Shown here: piece by piece, positions 22,040 to 29,448 of the stretch
Layout of the letters: each line of letters begins with the position of its first letter
Position numbering within the stretch: position 1 is the first letter of the stretch
DNA from: RGIG1828 sp045541875
Lineage (GTDB): Bacteria; Bacillota; Clostridia; UMGS1810
DNA: 29,448 bases
Direction of reading: 5' to 3'
NCBI GenBank assembly: GCA_045541875.1
Contig: JAZQJX010000050.1
Location: 1-29,448 of the forward strand
Translations under genes and position numbers: made by a program
The notes under the pieces: generated by a model
The model's database searches: none
Told to the model about the DNA's origin: nothing
The model's input: the letters and a program-made list of their open reading frames with translations, nothing else

Positions 22040-23137
22040 TTACACTCCCGTTGTTATTTCATAAGCATATTTTTCAACAGCAAGTCTGTGGGTTAAAAGG
22101 GCATTCTCATATTCAAGTTCTGCCATTGTCAGTTCGTCCGAAAGTGCAGTGAGAATATTATTTGTTATCATTCCCATTTCGTATCTGACTTTGTTGACTT
22201 CATATTCTGATTTTTTATACTCAAATCTGCGTCTTGCAATGTCAGATGAGATTTCGGCATTTATTGCATTATAATATGCATTCTTTATGGCAAGAGAAAT
22301 GTTCTTTACACCAAGTGAATAGTTGTTTGCAGCCTTTATGTAATCAGCATAAGACGTGAAAAATGTTACACTATCCTCATTGAGTGAACTTGCGGTCTGA
22401 TAGTAATCTTTTGCAAGTTCAGCACTTATTTCAAGTCCCGCCACATCATATCTCGTCTTTAATGCACTTTTTGTGTCGGCTGAAAGATCATGTTCAAAAT
22501 TATCCGGACGGGTTATCTCATCTGTGAGATTTAAAACTGCATCCCCTTCAACATTCAGACGGATTTTTAAAGAATCTGTCAAAAGGTCTGCATTGCTTTT
22601 TGCCTTTGCAAGTCCTGCATTTGCCTCATCAAGAGAAATCTCTGCATTTGTAACCTCAAGGGCAGTACACATACCGAGGCTATACTTCTTTTTTACTATT
22701 TCAACATTATCTTGCGCTCGTTTTACACCGTTTTCATAGACTTTGCAAAGTTTAAGAGCGTTTTTTAATGTGTAATAATCATTTGTTGTGTTATACTTTA
22801 TTGATGACTCAATTTTTGATTTTTCCATTTTGGAAAGTTCGGAATACTTTCTGAACATTCTCACATAATATCCGTTTTTCACATAAATCAAATCAAAATT
22901 CTGATTTATATGAATATCAACATTTTTATATTCCTTCTGGCTGAGTGCCGCATCTTTAAGTTGTTTTTCAACCTTCTGCCGGTTTATCTCACATATTGCA
23001 AGTTCAGGGCTGTCTTTAAGTGCCATTTCCTGTGCTTTTTCAAGAGACAGGGTATAAGTTTCAGATGCTGATGCCCCATTTGCTCCAAATGTGATTATCA
23101 TAAGTAAAATCAGTGCAATTCTTTTTTTAAATTTCAT
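22040..23137 (-). CDS. TolC-family outer-channel-like protein, short form
   Basis: The 365-residue protein has a signal peptide (about 1-25, ending in ASA). Two copies of the outer-membrane-efflux-protein helical repeat follow: one from LSLEKAQEMALKDSPELAICEINRQ and one from about residue 215. They carry the usual YSLGMCTALEVTNAEISLDEA and YEMGMITNNILTALSDELT segments. TolC proper is over 420 residues; the shorter length and scarcity of beta-barrel strand patterns suggest a mainly helical protein without a full outer-membrane barrel, plausible in a single-membrane Firmicute. Its start overlaps the RND stop by 4 nt (ATGA). Confidence 0.82.
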   Translation of the reverse strand: MKFKKRIALILLMIITFGANGASASETYTLSLEKAQEMALKDSPELAICEINRQKVEKQLKDAALSQKEYKNVDIHINQNFDLIYVKNGYYVRMFRKYSELSKMEKSKIESSIKYNTTNDYYTLKNALKLCKVYENGVKRAQDNVEIVKKKYSLGMCTALEVTNAEISLDEANAGLAKAKSNADLLTDSLKIRLNVEGDAVLNLTDEITRPDNFEHDLSADTKSALKTRYDVAGLEISAELAKDYYQTASSLNEDSVTFFTSYADYIKAANNYSLGVKNISLAIKNAYYNAINAEISSDIARRRFEYKKSEYEVNKVRYEMGMITNNILTALSDELTMAELEYENALLTHRLAVEKYAYEITTGV

Positions 23138-26100
23138 TGTAATTCCCCTTTACCTGCTTTTCTGTCTGCTTTTTCTTTTCTTTTTTGTTGATATTTCTTT
23201 GCTTTGTCATCAACAATAGTATAAACTACCGGAATAACATAGAGCGTCAGGAAGGTTCCAACCAACAGTCCACCAAGAAGAACAACGGCAAGGGGTTGCA
23301 TCATTGCTTCTCCGCCATCGCCTGAAAGTGCCATTGGTAAAAATCCGAGAATTGAGGTGAGTGATGTCATGAGTATCGGTCTCATTCGTACAAGTCCTGC
23401 CTGAATTATGAGTTCATTTCTGGTTTTTGATGTATTTCCTTGTCTTGATGTATTTATAAACTCAATTAAAATAATGGCATTATTAACGATAATTCCCACA
23501 AGCATCAAAATACCCACGCAAGAAACCGCCGAAAGTCTCGAACCGGTTATGATAAGAGAAAGTACAACACCTATCATGGCAAGAGGAATTGTTGTAAGAA
23601 TAATCAGCGGCTGCAAAAGATTGCCAAACTGTGCCGCCATTATCATATACATAAGAAGAATTCCGAGGAGTATGGCAACTAAAAGTTGACTCATTGCGTC
23701 TATCATAACCTCATACGTTCCTGCAGATTCTCTCATTATGCCGTCAGGCGTGGGAAGAGATTCCATTGCTCTGTCAAATTCTCTTGTTGCCGTTCCAAGG
23801 TCTGTGCCATTTAATTTGGCAGAAAGAGTTACTACCCTTCTCTGATCATTTCTGGTAAGTGTCACATATCCGGATTCCTGACTTATGTCTGCTATGTCCG
23901 AAATTGCAACCCATACGCCTGATGGAGATTTTATTCTGAGAGTTTTCAGTTTTTCAAAAGTGTTTGCATATTCATCAGGATATTTGAGTTTTATGTCAAA
24001 CTCACTTCCGCCGTCAGTATATCTTGATGCAGTTATTCCTGACATAACATTATCTATCAGTACGGCTGTCTGAGCCGGAGTCAGTCCATACATTAGTGCT
24101 TTTTCACGGTTGGGTTTAATGTGAAGTTCATATTTTGCATCAGAGATAGAAGTTGTTGTTTCTGCAACTCCGTCTATTTCCGCAAGTATTTTCTGTGCAT
24201 CTTTGACATACATTTCGAGAAGTTTGTCATCGGTTGCGGAAAACTGTACACTCATTTCATCAGATGATGATACCATCATCATACTCTGAGCAGAAATTTC
24301 TGTTTCAACACCTGCGATTTCAGAAATGACTTCTCTTATCTGCTGTTCCACATCCTGTACAGAATCCTTTCTGTCACCTGCCTCTTTAAGGCTGACAGTT
24401 ATGGAGGCTGAATCGCTTTTGCTTCCTCCCATAACGCTGCTTGTCGCATCCGTTCCTGTTCCGACAATTGTAAATACATCTTTAACATTTTCATTTTCTG
24501 CAATCAGCTTTTCTATCTTTGATGTCATTTTATCTGTTTTTTCGAGGGGTGTGCCTGATGGCAGAGAAATATTGACTGTGATGATTCCCGAATCGTCAGA
24601 GGGCATAAGTTCCATGCCGATAAAAGAAAGGGATATGATACTTACAACAAATGCAATGACTATGACAAGAATAAATCTTTTTCTCATCCCCAATATTTTT
24701 CTGAGAGAGCGCTCATAAAAACCATATGATTTGTCCATAAATCTGTCAAATGATTTTAAGATGAGTGACAATTTATTATCCCTGTCTTTTTTTTCAGATT
24801 TAATCCTTGAAGAAAGCATTGGAATAAGCAAAAACGTGGTTATCAGAGATGCCGTCTGTGAAAATATTATGGAAAATGCAAGTTGCTTGAACATTATAGC
24901 CATCATATTGTCAATAAAAAGTATGGGCACATATACAATACATGTTGTAAGAACTGATGCAATTACTGCCCCGACAACTTCTCCGGAACCGGAAACAGAG
25001 GCTTTTTGAGCATCTTCTCCAAGTTTTCTGTGTCTGAATATATTCTCAAGGACAACTACTGAGTTATCCACAAGCATACCAACACCCAAAGCAAGCCCGC
25101 CAAGGGACACAACGTTTAATGACATTCCCGAAAAATACATTCCTATGAATGTTGTGATGACCGACACAGGCATAGAAATCCCTATGACAAGAGAGGTTCT
25201 TATGCTTCCGAGGAACAAAAGAAGAACAAGTATTGCCAAGAATGCTCCGGTTACTGCATTTTCAGCAACGGAATTTACCGAATCTTCAATGTATGTCCCC
25301 TGCTCCATTGTCATGTTATATGTAAATTTCGGATTGGATTCATGCAATTTGTCAAGGGTGTCATAAAGTTCTTTTACCACTTCAACGGTGTTTGCATCTG
25401 ATTCTTTTGAGACGGTTACGCAAATCGCATCAGAGCCGTTAAGCCTTGCAATTCCCGATACGTCAGTAAAAGAATCCTCCACGGTTGCAATGTCTCTCAA
25501 AGAGATTACCTGCCCCTGGGAAGTCATAAGGGGAATTGAATTTATTTCCTCCAGACTGTCAAGTTTTCCAAGCAAGCGGGCAGATAGTTTTTTGCCCATG
25601 GCGTTTGTCGTTCCTGCAGGCAGATTCACATTTTGCGCCATTATGGAATTTGCAACATCGGTCAGACTCATATTGTAGCCATATAGTTTTGCAGGATCAA
25701 CATATACATCTATCTGTCTGTTCACACTTCCTGTAACTGTCACACTTGCAACACCGTCTATTGATTTTACCTTTGCCTCTAACACATCATCCACAAACTG
25801 TTTGGTTTGAACAAGGTCATATCCATCATAGGCAACACTGAACTGCGCTGTTGCTATCATATCGGTGTCAAGTTTTACAACAATCGGATCTGTTGCACCA
25901 TCGGGAAGAAACGACTCTATGAGACCAATATTACTTTCCATATCAGCAGTCGCCTTGTCCATATCAGTTCCATTGGCAAACTGAACCATAACCATGCTCA
26001 TCCCCTCTGATGACTGAGACGAAATGGTGTCAACACCGCTGATGCTTGCAACAGCGTTCTCTATTGGTTTTGTTACCATATTTTCTACTTCTTCACTGCC

Positions 26101-26262
26101 TACATTCGGATACTGAGTTGCAACGATTGCCATTGAAAGTTCCATATCGGGAGTCATTTCAAGGGGCAGCATTGTAAGTGCATAGAGTCCTATGACAACA
26201 AACATTAGTACAACCATAGTTACCGCTACAGGTTTTTTTACGGATATTTCGTGTAATTTCAC
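23134..26262 (-). CDS. RND-superfamily efflux pump (HAE1/AcrB-like)
   Basis: The 1042-residue inner-membrane pump has the duplicated RND plan: TM1 (PVAVTMVVLMFVVIGLYAL), a large extracytoplasmic loop, TM2-6, TM7 at about 525, a second loop, and TM8-12. I place the start at a GTG (26262), since AGGAGG at 26270-26275 lies 7 nt before it and the protein then opens KLHEISVKKP like its relatives. The upstream in-frame ATG at 26319 would overlap the MarR gene and lacks a ribosome site. AcrB's proton-relay residues Asp407, Asp408 and Lys940 correspond to Asp399, Asn400 and Asn927, so the coupling site differs from AcrB. It exports lipophilic compounds with the TolC-like and fusion proteins encoded downstream. 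Confidence 0.94.
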   Translation of the reverse strand: MKLHEISVKKPVAVTMVVLMFVVIGLYALTMLPLEMTPDMELSMAIVATQYPNVGSEEVENMVTKPIENAVASISGVDTISSQSSEGMSMVMVQFANGTDMDKATADMESNIGLIESFLPDGATDPIVVKLDTDMIATAQFSVAYDGYDLVQTKQFVDDVLEAKVKSIDGVASVTVTGSVNRQIDVYVDPAKLYGYNMSLTDVANSIMAQNVNLPAGTTNAMGKKLSARLLGKLDSLEEINSIPLMTSQGQVISLRDIATVEDSFTDVSGIARLNGSDAICVTVSKESDANTVEVVKELYDTLDKLHESNPKFTYNMTMEQGTYIEDSVNSVAENAVTGAFLAILVLLLFLGSIRTSLVIGISMPVSVITTFIGMYFSGMSLNVVSLGGLALGVGMLVDNSVVVLENIFRHRKLGEDAQKASVSGSGEVVGAVIASVLTTCIVYVPILFIDNMMAIMFKQLAFSIIFSQTASLITTFLLIPMLSSRIKSEKKDRDNKLSLILKSFDRFMDKSYGFYERSLRKILGMRKRFILVIVIAFVVSIISLSFIGMELMPSDDSGIITVNISLPSGTPLEKTDKMTSKIEKLIAENENVKDVFTIVGTGTDATSSVMGGSKSDSASITVSLKEAGDRKDSVQDVEQQIREVISEIAGVETEISAQSMMMVSSSDEMSVQFSATDDKLLEMYVKDAQKILAEIDGVAETTTSISDAKYELHIKPNREKALMYGLTPAQTAVLIDNVMSGITASRYTDGGSEFDIKLKYPDEYANTFEKLKTLRIKSPSGVWVAISDIADISQESGYVTLTRNDQRRVVTLSAKLNGTDLGTATREFDRAMESLPTPDGIMRESAGTYEVMIDAMSQLLVAILLGILLMYMIMAAQFGNLLQPLIILTTIPLAMIGVVLSLIITGSRLSAVSCVGILMLVGIIVNNAIILIEFINTSRQGNTSKTRNELIIQAGLVRMRPILMTSLTSILGFLPMALSGDGGEAMMQPLAVVLLGGLLVGTFLTLYVIPVVYTIVDDKAKKYQQKRKEKADRKAGKGELQ

Positions 26263-26290
26263 AGATAGTCCTCCTCTATTTGACGTTTCT

Positions 26291-26737
26291 TTACTGTATT
26301 TCAGAGACCGCCTTAGCATATAGGTGCATCAATTTGTGGGTGAGACGGATATAGTTGTCCATTTCATTTTTCCCAAAATCCGAAATAATACTGTGCATGA
26401 TTTTCTCTGTTTTTTTCGCAAGACAGCAATATGATTCCCTGCCTTTTTGTGTCACCATAACTTCCATACGGCGTCTGTCTTCCCTGCTTGAAAATCTTTC
26501 GATATATCCCTTTTTTTCAAGTCCTCCGAGGCACCTAGATATGGCTTGCGCCGATACTTTGACTTTGTTGACGATATCAGATACAGCAACATTTTTTTTG
26601 CCCGATTCTGACAGACAATCAATAATTTTCATTATTACAAACTCTGCTTTGGACATATCAACGCCAAAGGCACTTTTCATGTCAACATTATGTATCATTT
26701 CAAAAATATGTTCAAACTCACCTATAATTGTATTCAT
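26291..26737 (-). CDS. MarR-family transcriptional regulator
   Basis: The 148-residue protein has the MarR winged-helix fold. The recognition helix region is VSDIVNKVKVSAQAISRCLGGLEKKGYIERF, followed by the wing SSREDRRRMEVMVTQKG, with N- and C-terminal dimerisation helices. GGGGGG lies 5 nt upstream of the ATG. It is the first gene of the efflux operon, 28 nt before the pump. Like other MarR proteins beside efflux genes it probably represses its own operon until a toxic ligand binds; repeats overlapping its promoter are candidate operators. Confidence 0.92.
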   Translation of the reverse strand: MNTIIGEFEHIFEMIHNVDMKSAFGVDMSKAEFVIMKIIDCLSESGKKNVAVSDIVNKVKVSAQAISRCLGGLEKKGYIERFSSREDRRRMEVMVTQKGRESYCCLAKKTEKIMHSIISDFGKNEMDNYIRLTHKLMHLYAKAVSEIQ

Positions 26738-26793
26738 AATTCCCCCCGCAATATTATCATTTGTTAATATTAAACTATGTTTACTATTTTCTT

Positions 26794-26833
26794 ATATTAC
26801 CACCTGTTGCAGTTTGTGTCAACAACTGTTGCA
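26794..26833 (-). promoter_or_regulatory. Promoter and candidate MarR operator of the efflux operon
   Basis: On the minus strand TTGACA (26817-26822) and TAATAT (26794-26799) have ideal 17-bp spacing. Two copies of TGCAACAG flank the -35 (about 26804-26811 and 26826-26833), and CAACA-gt-TGTTG forms a short dyad next to it. These could be the MarR site. The leader to the ATG is about 50 nt. Confidence 0.65.
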
Positions 26834-26909
26834 TCATTTTGTGTACCATGTATAAACAAACCAAAAATCATAAGAGAAAAATTGTTTTTTAATCAGCATT
26901 GCAATATGA

Positions 26910-27410
26910 TTATCCCCAGAAAATCCCAAGATTTGGCGGATTTTTAGTCCACACAACAAAACACAAAACCAAAAGAAGAAGCACCACAAAAGAACGCAGA
27001 TTATCAGATGCATCAGAGAAACTTTCCCTTTCTGACATTTTGTAACTTACATACTGACAAACAAAAACCGAAGATATGAAAATCAGAATATCTGCAATAA
27101 AGAGATTAAAACCAAGAACACCTGAATAGGTATAAAAGGATACCACTATCCATGAAAGTGCAGAAAATATTGCACACATCTTCACACTGAAAAAATCAGG
27201 TTCATTTTTTCCATAAAAAAAATACTCTGCCATTGAAAACATAAGTGCAGGCCAGAAAACAAGTTTCAAGTGTTCCCATATGCTTTCATTTATTGCAGAA
27301 AAATAGCCTACGATTTCATTTTTCCCTGACAGTTCATAAGAAAAATGAAGAAATATACCAAAAACAAGAATAAATACAAATCCTATGATATGCCATCTTT
27401 TTGCAGTCAT
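26910..27410 (-). CDS. DUF6512 family membrane protein
   Basis: The 166-residue protein has about five hydrophobic segments, beginning with HIIGFVFILVFGIFLHFSYEL and ending with VVLLLLVLCFVVWT. The conserved-looking INESIWEHLKLVFWPALMF segment matches small uncharacterised Firmicute membrane proteins now called DUF6512. No enzymatic motif is evident. The ribosome site (GGTGAT, 8 nt upstream) is moderate, and no clear promoter was found. Confidence 0.8.
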   Translation of the reverse strand: MTAKRWHIIGFVFILVFGIFLHFSYELSGKNEIVGYFSAINESIWEHLKLVFWPALMFSMAEYFFYGKNEPDFFSVKMCAIFSALSWIVVSFYTYSGVLGFNLFIADILIFISSVFVCQYVSYKMSERESFSDASDNLRSFVVLLLLVLCFVVWTKNPPNLGIFWG

Positions 27411-27596
27411 AATATATCACCATATAATATATATGAATACAAGGTGTGCAAAAGTACAACTTTTCCATATTTGAGCATTACAAGCAATGTTCCTGCATAC
27501 AAGAAAGCAGGCTGAGCCTGCACCCATGTCGCGGGCGAAATTTGATATACATCTTGTCTCGCGAACTAAATTCTGCGTAATTTCCTATACAATTAA
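27411..27596. other. Intergenic DNA with small hairpins and a half copy of the terminal repeat
   Basis: No gene is supported. The stretch holds hairpins GCAGGC-tga-GCCTGC (about 27506-27520) and TCGCG/CGCGA (about 27529-27563), and, near 27580-27598, TTTCCTATACAATTAAAAA. The last matches one arm of the hairpin in the window-terminal repeats. Confidence 0.5.
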
Positions 27597-27640
27597 AAAC
27601 TCAACACCAAAGTGTGTATTAACACTTTAGTGTTGAGTTT
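27597..27640. terminator. Bidirectional terminator after the stalk/M23 gene
   Basis: AACTCAACACCAAAGTGT pairs with ACACTTTAGTGTTGAGTT with a single mismatch around a 6-nt loop. On the minus strand TTTTTAATTG follows, and on the plus strand a later T-run. Confidence 0.82.
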
Positions 27641-27653
27641 TGGATTTTTTATC

Positions 27654-29000
27654 TTATTGTTTTTTTCTTTCTTCCATGGCTTTATCAAAATATGCAACAT
27701 CACATTCTTCCCAGCATCTTGCATTTTCGGGAATATCAAGATAATAAAGAGGATCACAGCGTACTCCGTCTTTTGATATGTAAAAGTCAAGATGGTTTCC
27801 TGTACTGTTTCCGGTGTTACCAACCCCGCCGATGATGTCGCCTGCTTTCACAACCTGACCGTCTGTAACATTTATGGAATAAAGATGAGAATATTGAGTT
27901 TCAATTCCGTTGCCGTGGTCAATGAGAACAAAGTTTCCGTATCCTGTTTTTCCGTTTTCAAAGTTCCCTTCCCCCTGCATCTTTACAACCCCGTCCATAA
28001 CCGCAATTACTTCTGCGCCTTCATCTGCAGAAATATCTATTGCCGCATGCCCGTTGGTTCTTCCCGCATTGGAATGACAGAAAGGATTATCACACCAGAA
28101 AATCGTGGTTATAAGACCTGAAGACGGAACCGGCCAAAGCATATGAATTTCGCCTTCTATTGTTGCTGCAACAGGTTGAGTTATTCTGAAATCATAGGTA
28201 AAACTTTGTCTGTATTCATTTTTGTCAACGCAGGTTATCTGCATAATCTTATCGCCGATGGTGAGTGTGCCGAATTTTATACGGCTGTCTATATCTGAAA
28301 GCGAATATACACTCGAATTTATGTCAAATGTTGTTTCATTTATCTGGGTTTCGCCTGTAATCACATCTGTAACCTTAATGTTAACCCTGTCAATGGGCAA
28401 GGTGCTGCCTATGTTACCTTCGAGAATATATGAACATCCTCTGGTTACTTCACGTGGTGGTATAAAGCCACTTATGTATATTGAAGATTCACCTTCATAA
28501 TATTCAAAATCATTCCCTGAAGGCTCTTCATAGACATCCTCAAACTCAGGATATGAACCATCTCCGTTTGGAGTGGTTATAACTACCGCTTCTCTTTCGG
28601 CATCCCATTCTACGGTGCTGTCAAAAAGTTCTGCAATAAATCTCAAAGGAACAAAAATCCTGTTATCTATTATGCATGGTGCAACATCTATCTTTTCTGA
28701 ATAAATTATTGATTCGGAATTTATTGTGATAGAACGGTTATCTGCCTGAATCCACGCCGATGCGCCCTCTGACACAACAATAACAGTTTTGTTTGCATCA
28801 TCCCAACTGTATTTAAAACTGAGTGCTTCGCTTAAACCCCTCACGGGAACAAAAGTGAATCCATCTATTATATAGGGACCTTCATCAAATTCCACTAAAA
28901 TTCCGTCACAGTATACATCGGGAGTATTGTCAGCAAGGCAAGGCATACAAAACGAAAAAATACCTGCCAGCAAAACCAAAAACAATATGCCTTTATGCAT
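27654..29000 (-). CDS. Secreted protein with copper-amine-oxidase-type stalk domain and M23/LytM peptidase domain
   Basis: The 448-residue protein has a signal peptide (1-23, ending CLA-D). A cell-surface stalk domain covers about 28-145, with paired IIDGFTFVPVRGLSEAL and IIDNRIFVPLRFIAELF repeats. A beta-rich linker (about 165-285) and a C-terminal M23 peptidase-like domain (about 305-425) follow. In the M23 domain, His318 and Asp322 (GHAAID) and His372 (QYSH) are present. The final HxH motif reads His403-Leu-Asp405, so the usual third zinc-ligand histidine is aspartate. It probably acts on, or binds, peptidoglycan at the cell surface; full endopeptidase activity is uncertain. AAAGGAGG lies 6 nt from the ATG. 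Confidence 0.9.
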   Translation of the reverse strand: MHKGILFLVLLAGIFSFCMPCLADNTPDVYCDGILVEFDEGPYIIDGFTFVPVRGLSEALSFKYSWDDANKTVIVVSEGASAWIQADNRSITINSESIIYSEKIDVAPCIIDNRIFVPLRFIAELFDSTVEWDAEREAVVITTPNGDGSYPEFEDVYEEPSGNDFEYYEGESSIYISGFIPPREVTRGCSYILEGNIGSTLPIDRVNIKVTDVITGETQINETTFDINSSVYSLSDIDSRIKFGTLTIGDKIMQITCVDKNEYRQSFTYDFRITQPVAATIEGEIHMLWPVPSSGLITTIFWCDNPFCHSNAGRTNGHAAIDISADEGAEVIAVMDGVVKMQGEGNFENGKTGYGNFVLIDHGNGIETQYSHLYSINVTDGQVVKAGDIIGGVGNTGNSTGNHLDFYISKDGVRCDPLYYLDIPENARCWEECDVAYFDKAMEERKKQ

Positions 29001-29029
29001 AGAATACCTCCTTTATATATTATGATGTA

Positions 29030-29059
29030 ATTTTATCAGAATTTAGCCAAGTGTGTCAA
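29030..29059 (-). promoter_or_regulatory. Promoter of the stalk/M23 gene
   Basis: TTGACA (29054-29059) and TAAAAT (29030-29035) are 18 bp apart on the minus strand, with TG before the -10. Confidence 0.65.
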
Positions 29060-29168
29060 TTTATCCTGAATATTGTCAAATAATCGTAACATAATTTTAA
29101 CAAAAAACCTGTACGAAAGCACATTTTACCTGGTCGAAAAAAATTTTTTAAATTTTATATAATAGGTG

Positions 29169-29197
29169 TTGACAAATGATATTTTTTGTAGTACAAT
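29169..29197 (+). promoter_or_regulatory. Canonical promoter with no downstream gene
   Basis: TTGACA (29169-29174) and TACAAT (29192-29197) have 17-bp spacing. Transcription would start near 29204 and reach the terminator at 29260-29313. Confidence 0.7.
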
Positions 29198-29203
29198 ACA
29201 AAT

Positions 29204-29314
29204 AGATTAATGTACTTGTTGTATGCAAAACTTTAATCACAATTTGTTTTTCGTTATTTAATAGAACAAGGATGTCAAAATATCTGCAGTTTTGACATCC
29301 TTGTTCTATTTTTA
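29204..29314 (+). ncRNA. Candidate small RNA of about 110 nt
   Basis: The region is bounded by a strong promoter and a strong terminator. It contains only reading frames of 8 and 12 codons without ribosome sites, so a non-coding RNA is the simplest reading. It does not resemble a known riboswitch or RNA family that I can recognise. Confidence 0.5.
29260..29313. terminator. 21-bp perfect-stem terminator
   Basis: AATAGAACAAGGATGTCAAA(A) at 29260-29280 pairs fully with 29290-29310 around the 9-nt loop TATCTGCAG, followed by T-rich sequence. Confidence 0.82.
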
Positions 29315-29377
29315 CTGTATAGGAAACTACGTTTCTATACAGTAAAAAATTTATTATATTGCCGTGCAAATTTTTTT
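29309..29377. repeat. Right copy of window-terminal inverted repeat
   Basis: This is the reverse complement of positions 1-69 apart from a few changes. The hairpin here is TACTGTATAG-GAAAC-tac-GTTTC-TATACAGTA with a one-base bulge, while the left copy has an unbulged arm. It follows directly on the 29260 terminator. Confidence 0.8.
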
Positions 29378-29402
29378 GAAAAGCAAATTTGCTTTTCAAA
29401 AA
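29373..29402. repeat. 30-bp perfect palindrome at the right end
   Basis: TTTTTGAAAAGCAAA is followed immediately by its exact reverse complement, partly overlapping the terminal repeat. It is not present beyond the left terminal repeat because the window starts there. The last ~45 bases hold nothing I can identify. Confidence 0.7.
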
Positions 29403-29448
29403 TGCACATGGCTTAAGAAAAGCGATAATGCTCCGCACTCCCGCCGCA

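Noticed and set aside
26263..26319. Longer start for the RND pump at the ATG at 26319
   Set aside because: It would overlap the MarR gene and lacks a ribosome site. The GTG at 26262 has AGGAGG at proper spacing and matches the family N-terminus.
27526..27630. Plus-strand 34-codon frame starting MSRAKFDIHLVS
   Set aside because: There is no ribosome-binding site, it runs through hairpins and a terminator, and it overlaps repeat DNA. It is likely a chance frame in a dispersed repeat.
1..29377. Whole window as a composite transposon
   Set aside because: The terminal inverted repeats are hairpins with no transposase or integrase between them, and no target-site duplication can be tested because the window ends there.
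29148..29438. Minus-strand 96-codon frame at the right end
   Set aside because: It runs through the perfect terminator stem, the terminal inverted repeat and a palindrome. It has no ribosome site and no protein-like composition.

Overview
The window looks like chromosomal DNA of an AT-rich anaerobic Clostridia-type Firmicute, probably a gut-associated Oscillospirales or Christensenellales relative assembled from a metagenome. The grounds are Shine-Dalgarno sites of the AAGGAGG type, sigma-A-like promoters, a GGGtGRT/NifU-like gene pair, YolD, DUF1292 and DUF6512 proteins, and oxygen-sensitive glycyl-radical chemistry. No rRNA, tRNA, CRISPR array, transposase or integrase was seen. The two ends of the window carry the same ~69-bp hairpin-bearing repeat in inverted orientation, so the window probably ends where an assembly broke on a dispersed repeat.

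Layout. 0.2-3.8 kb (+): an AraC regulator, a MATE exporter and a right-handed beta-helix (pectate-lyase-like) protein in one operon. 3.9-5.8 kb (-): a Y-family DNA polymerase coupled to YolD. 6.1-7.3 kb (-): a DUF1292 protein and a second AraC regulator. 7.4-12.7 kb (+): a glycyl-radical enzyme (GRE), a SASA/SGNH acetylesterase-like hydrolase, an EamA/DMT transporter and a GRE-activating radical-SAM enzyme. The divergent AraC gene is the likely regulator, and the substrate is unknown. A 545-bp gap full of hairpin repeats separates the GRE from its three partners. 12.8-14.6 kb (+): an orphan sugar-type ABC solute-binding lipoprotein with strong expression signals.

14.7-17.0 kb (-) is a compact accessory islet. 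It holds two tandem barstar-family inhibitors, a 5'-truncated barnase-type ribonuclease that keeps the family's catalytic C-terminal residues, a convergent two-RNA locus encoding a 20-residue hydrophobic peptide (type I toxin-antitoxin-like), a P-loop nucleotide kinase-like protein and a four-helix-bundle protein. 17.1-18.9 kb (-) is the GGGtGRT/NifU-like operon, with a clean 22-bp dyad next to its promoter. 19.2-20.3 kb (+) is a Gfo/Idh/MocA oxidoreductase with a strong promoter and terminator. 20.6-26.7 kb (-) is a MarR-controlled efflux operon in the order RND pump, TolC-like protein, membrane-fusion lipoprotein. 26.9-29.0 kb (-) holds a DUF6512 membrane protein and a secreted stalk-domain/M23 peptidase-like protein. 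29.17-29.31 kb (+) has a canonical promoter followed about 110 nt later by a strong terminator with no credible reading frame, a candidate small RNA.

Two repeat types run through the intergenic DNA. Strings of tiny hairpins joined by TGAAA/ATTCA-type linkers lie at 5.84-5.94, 9.84-10.11 and 16.92-17.15 kb. A second repeat, about 80-100 bp, lies at 9.63-9.71 and (inverted) 20.35-20.45 kb, with a scrap at 3.81 kb. The strongest candidates for something undescribed are the GRE/esterase/transporter/activase cluster, the convergent small-RNA/peptide locus, and the ribonuclease remnant with two non-identical inhibitors.
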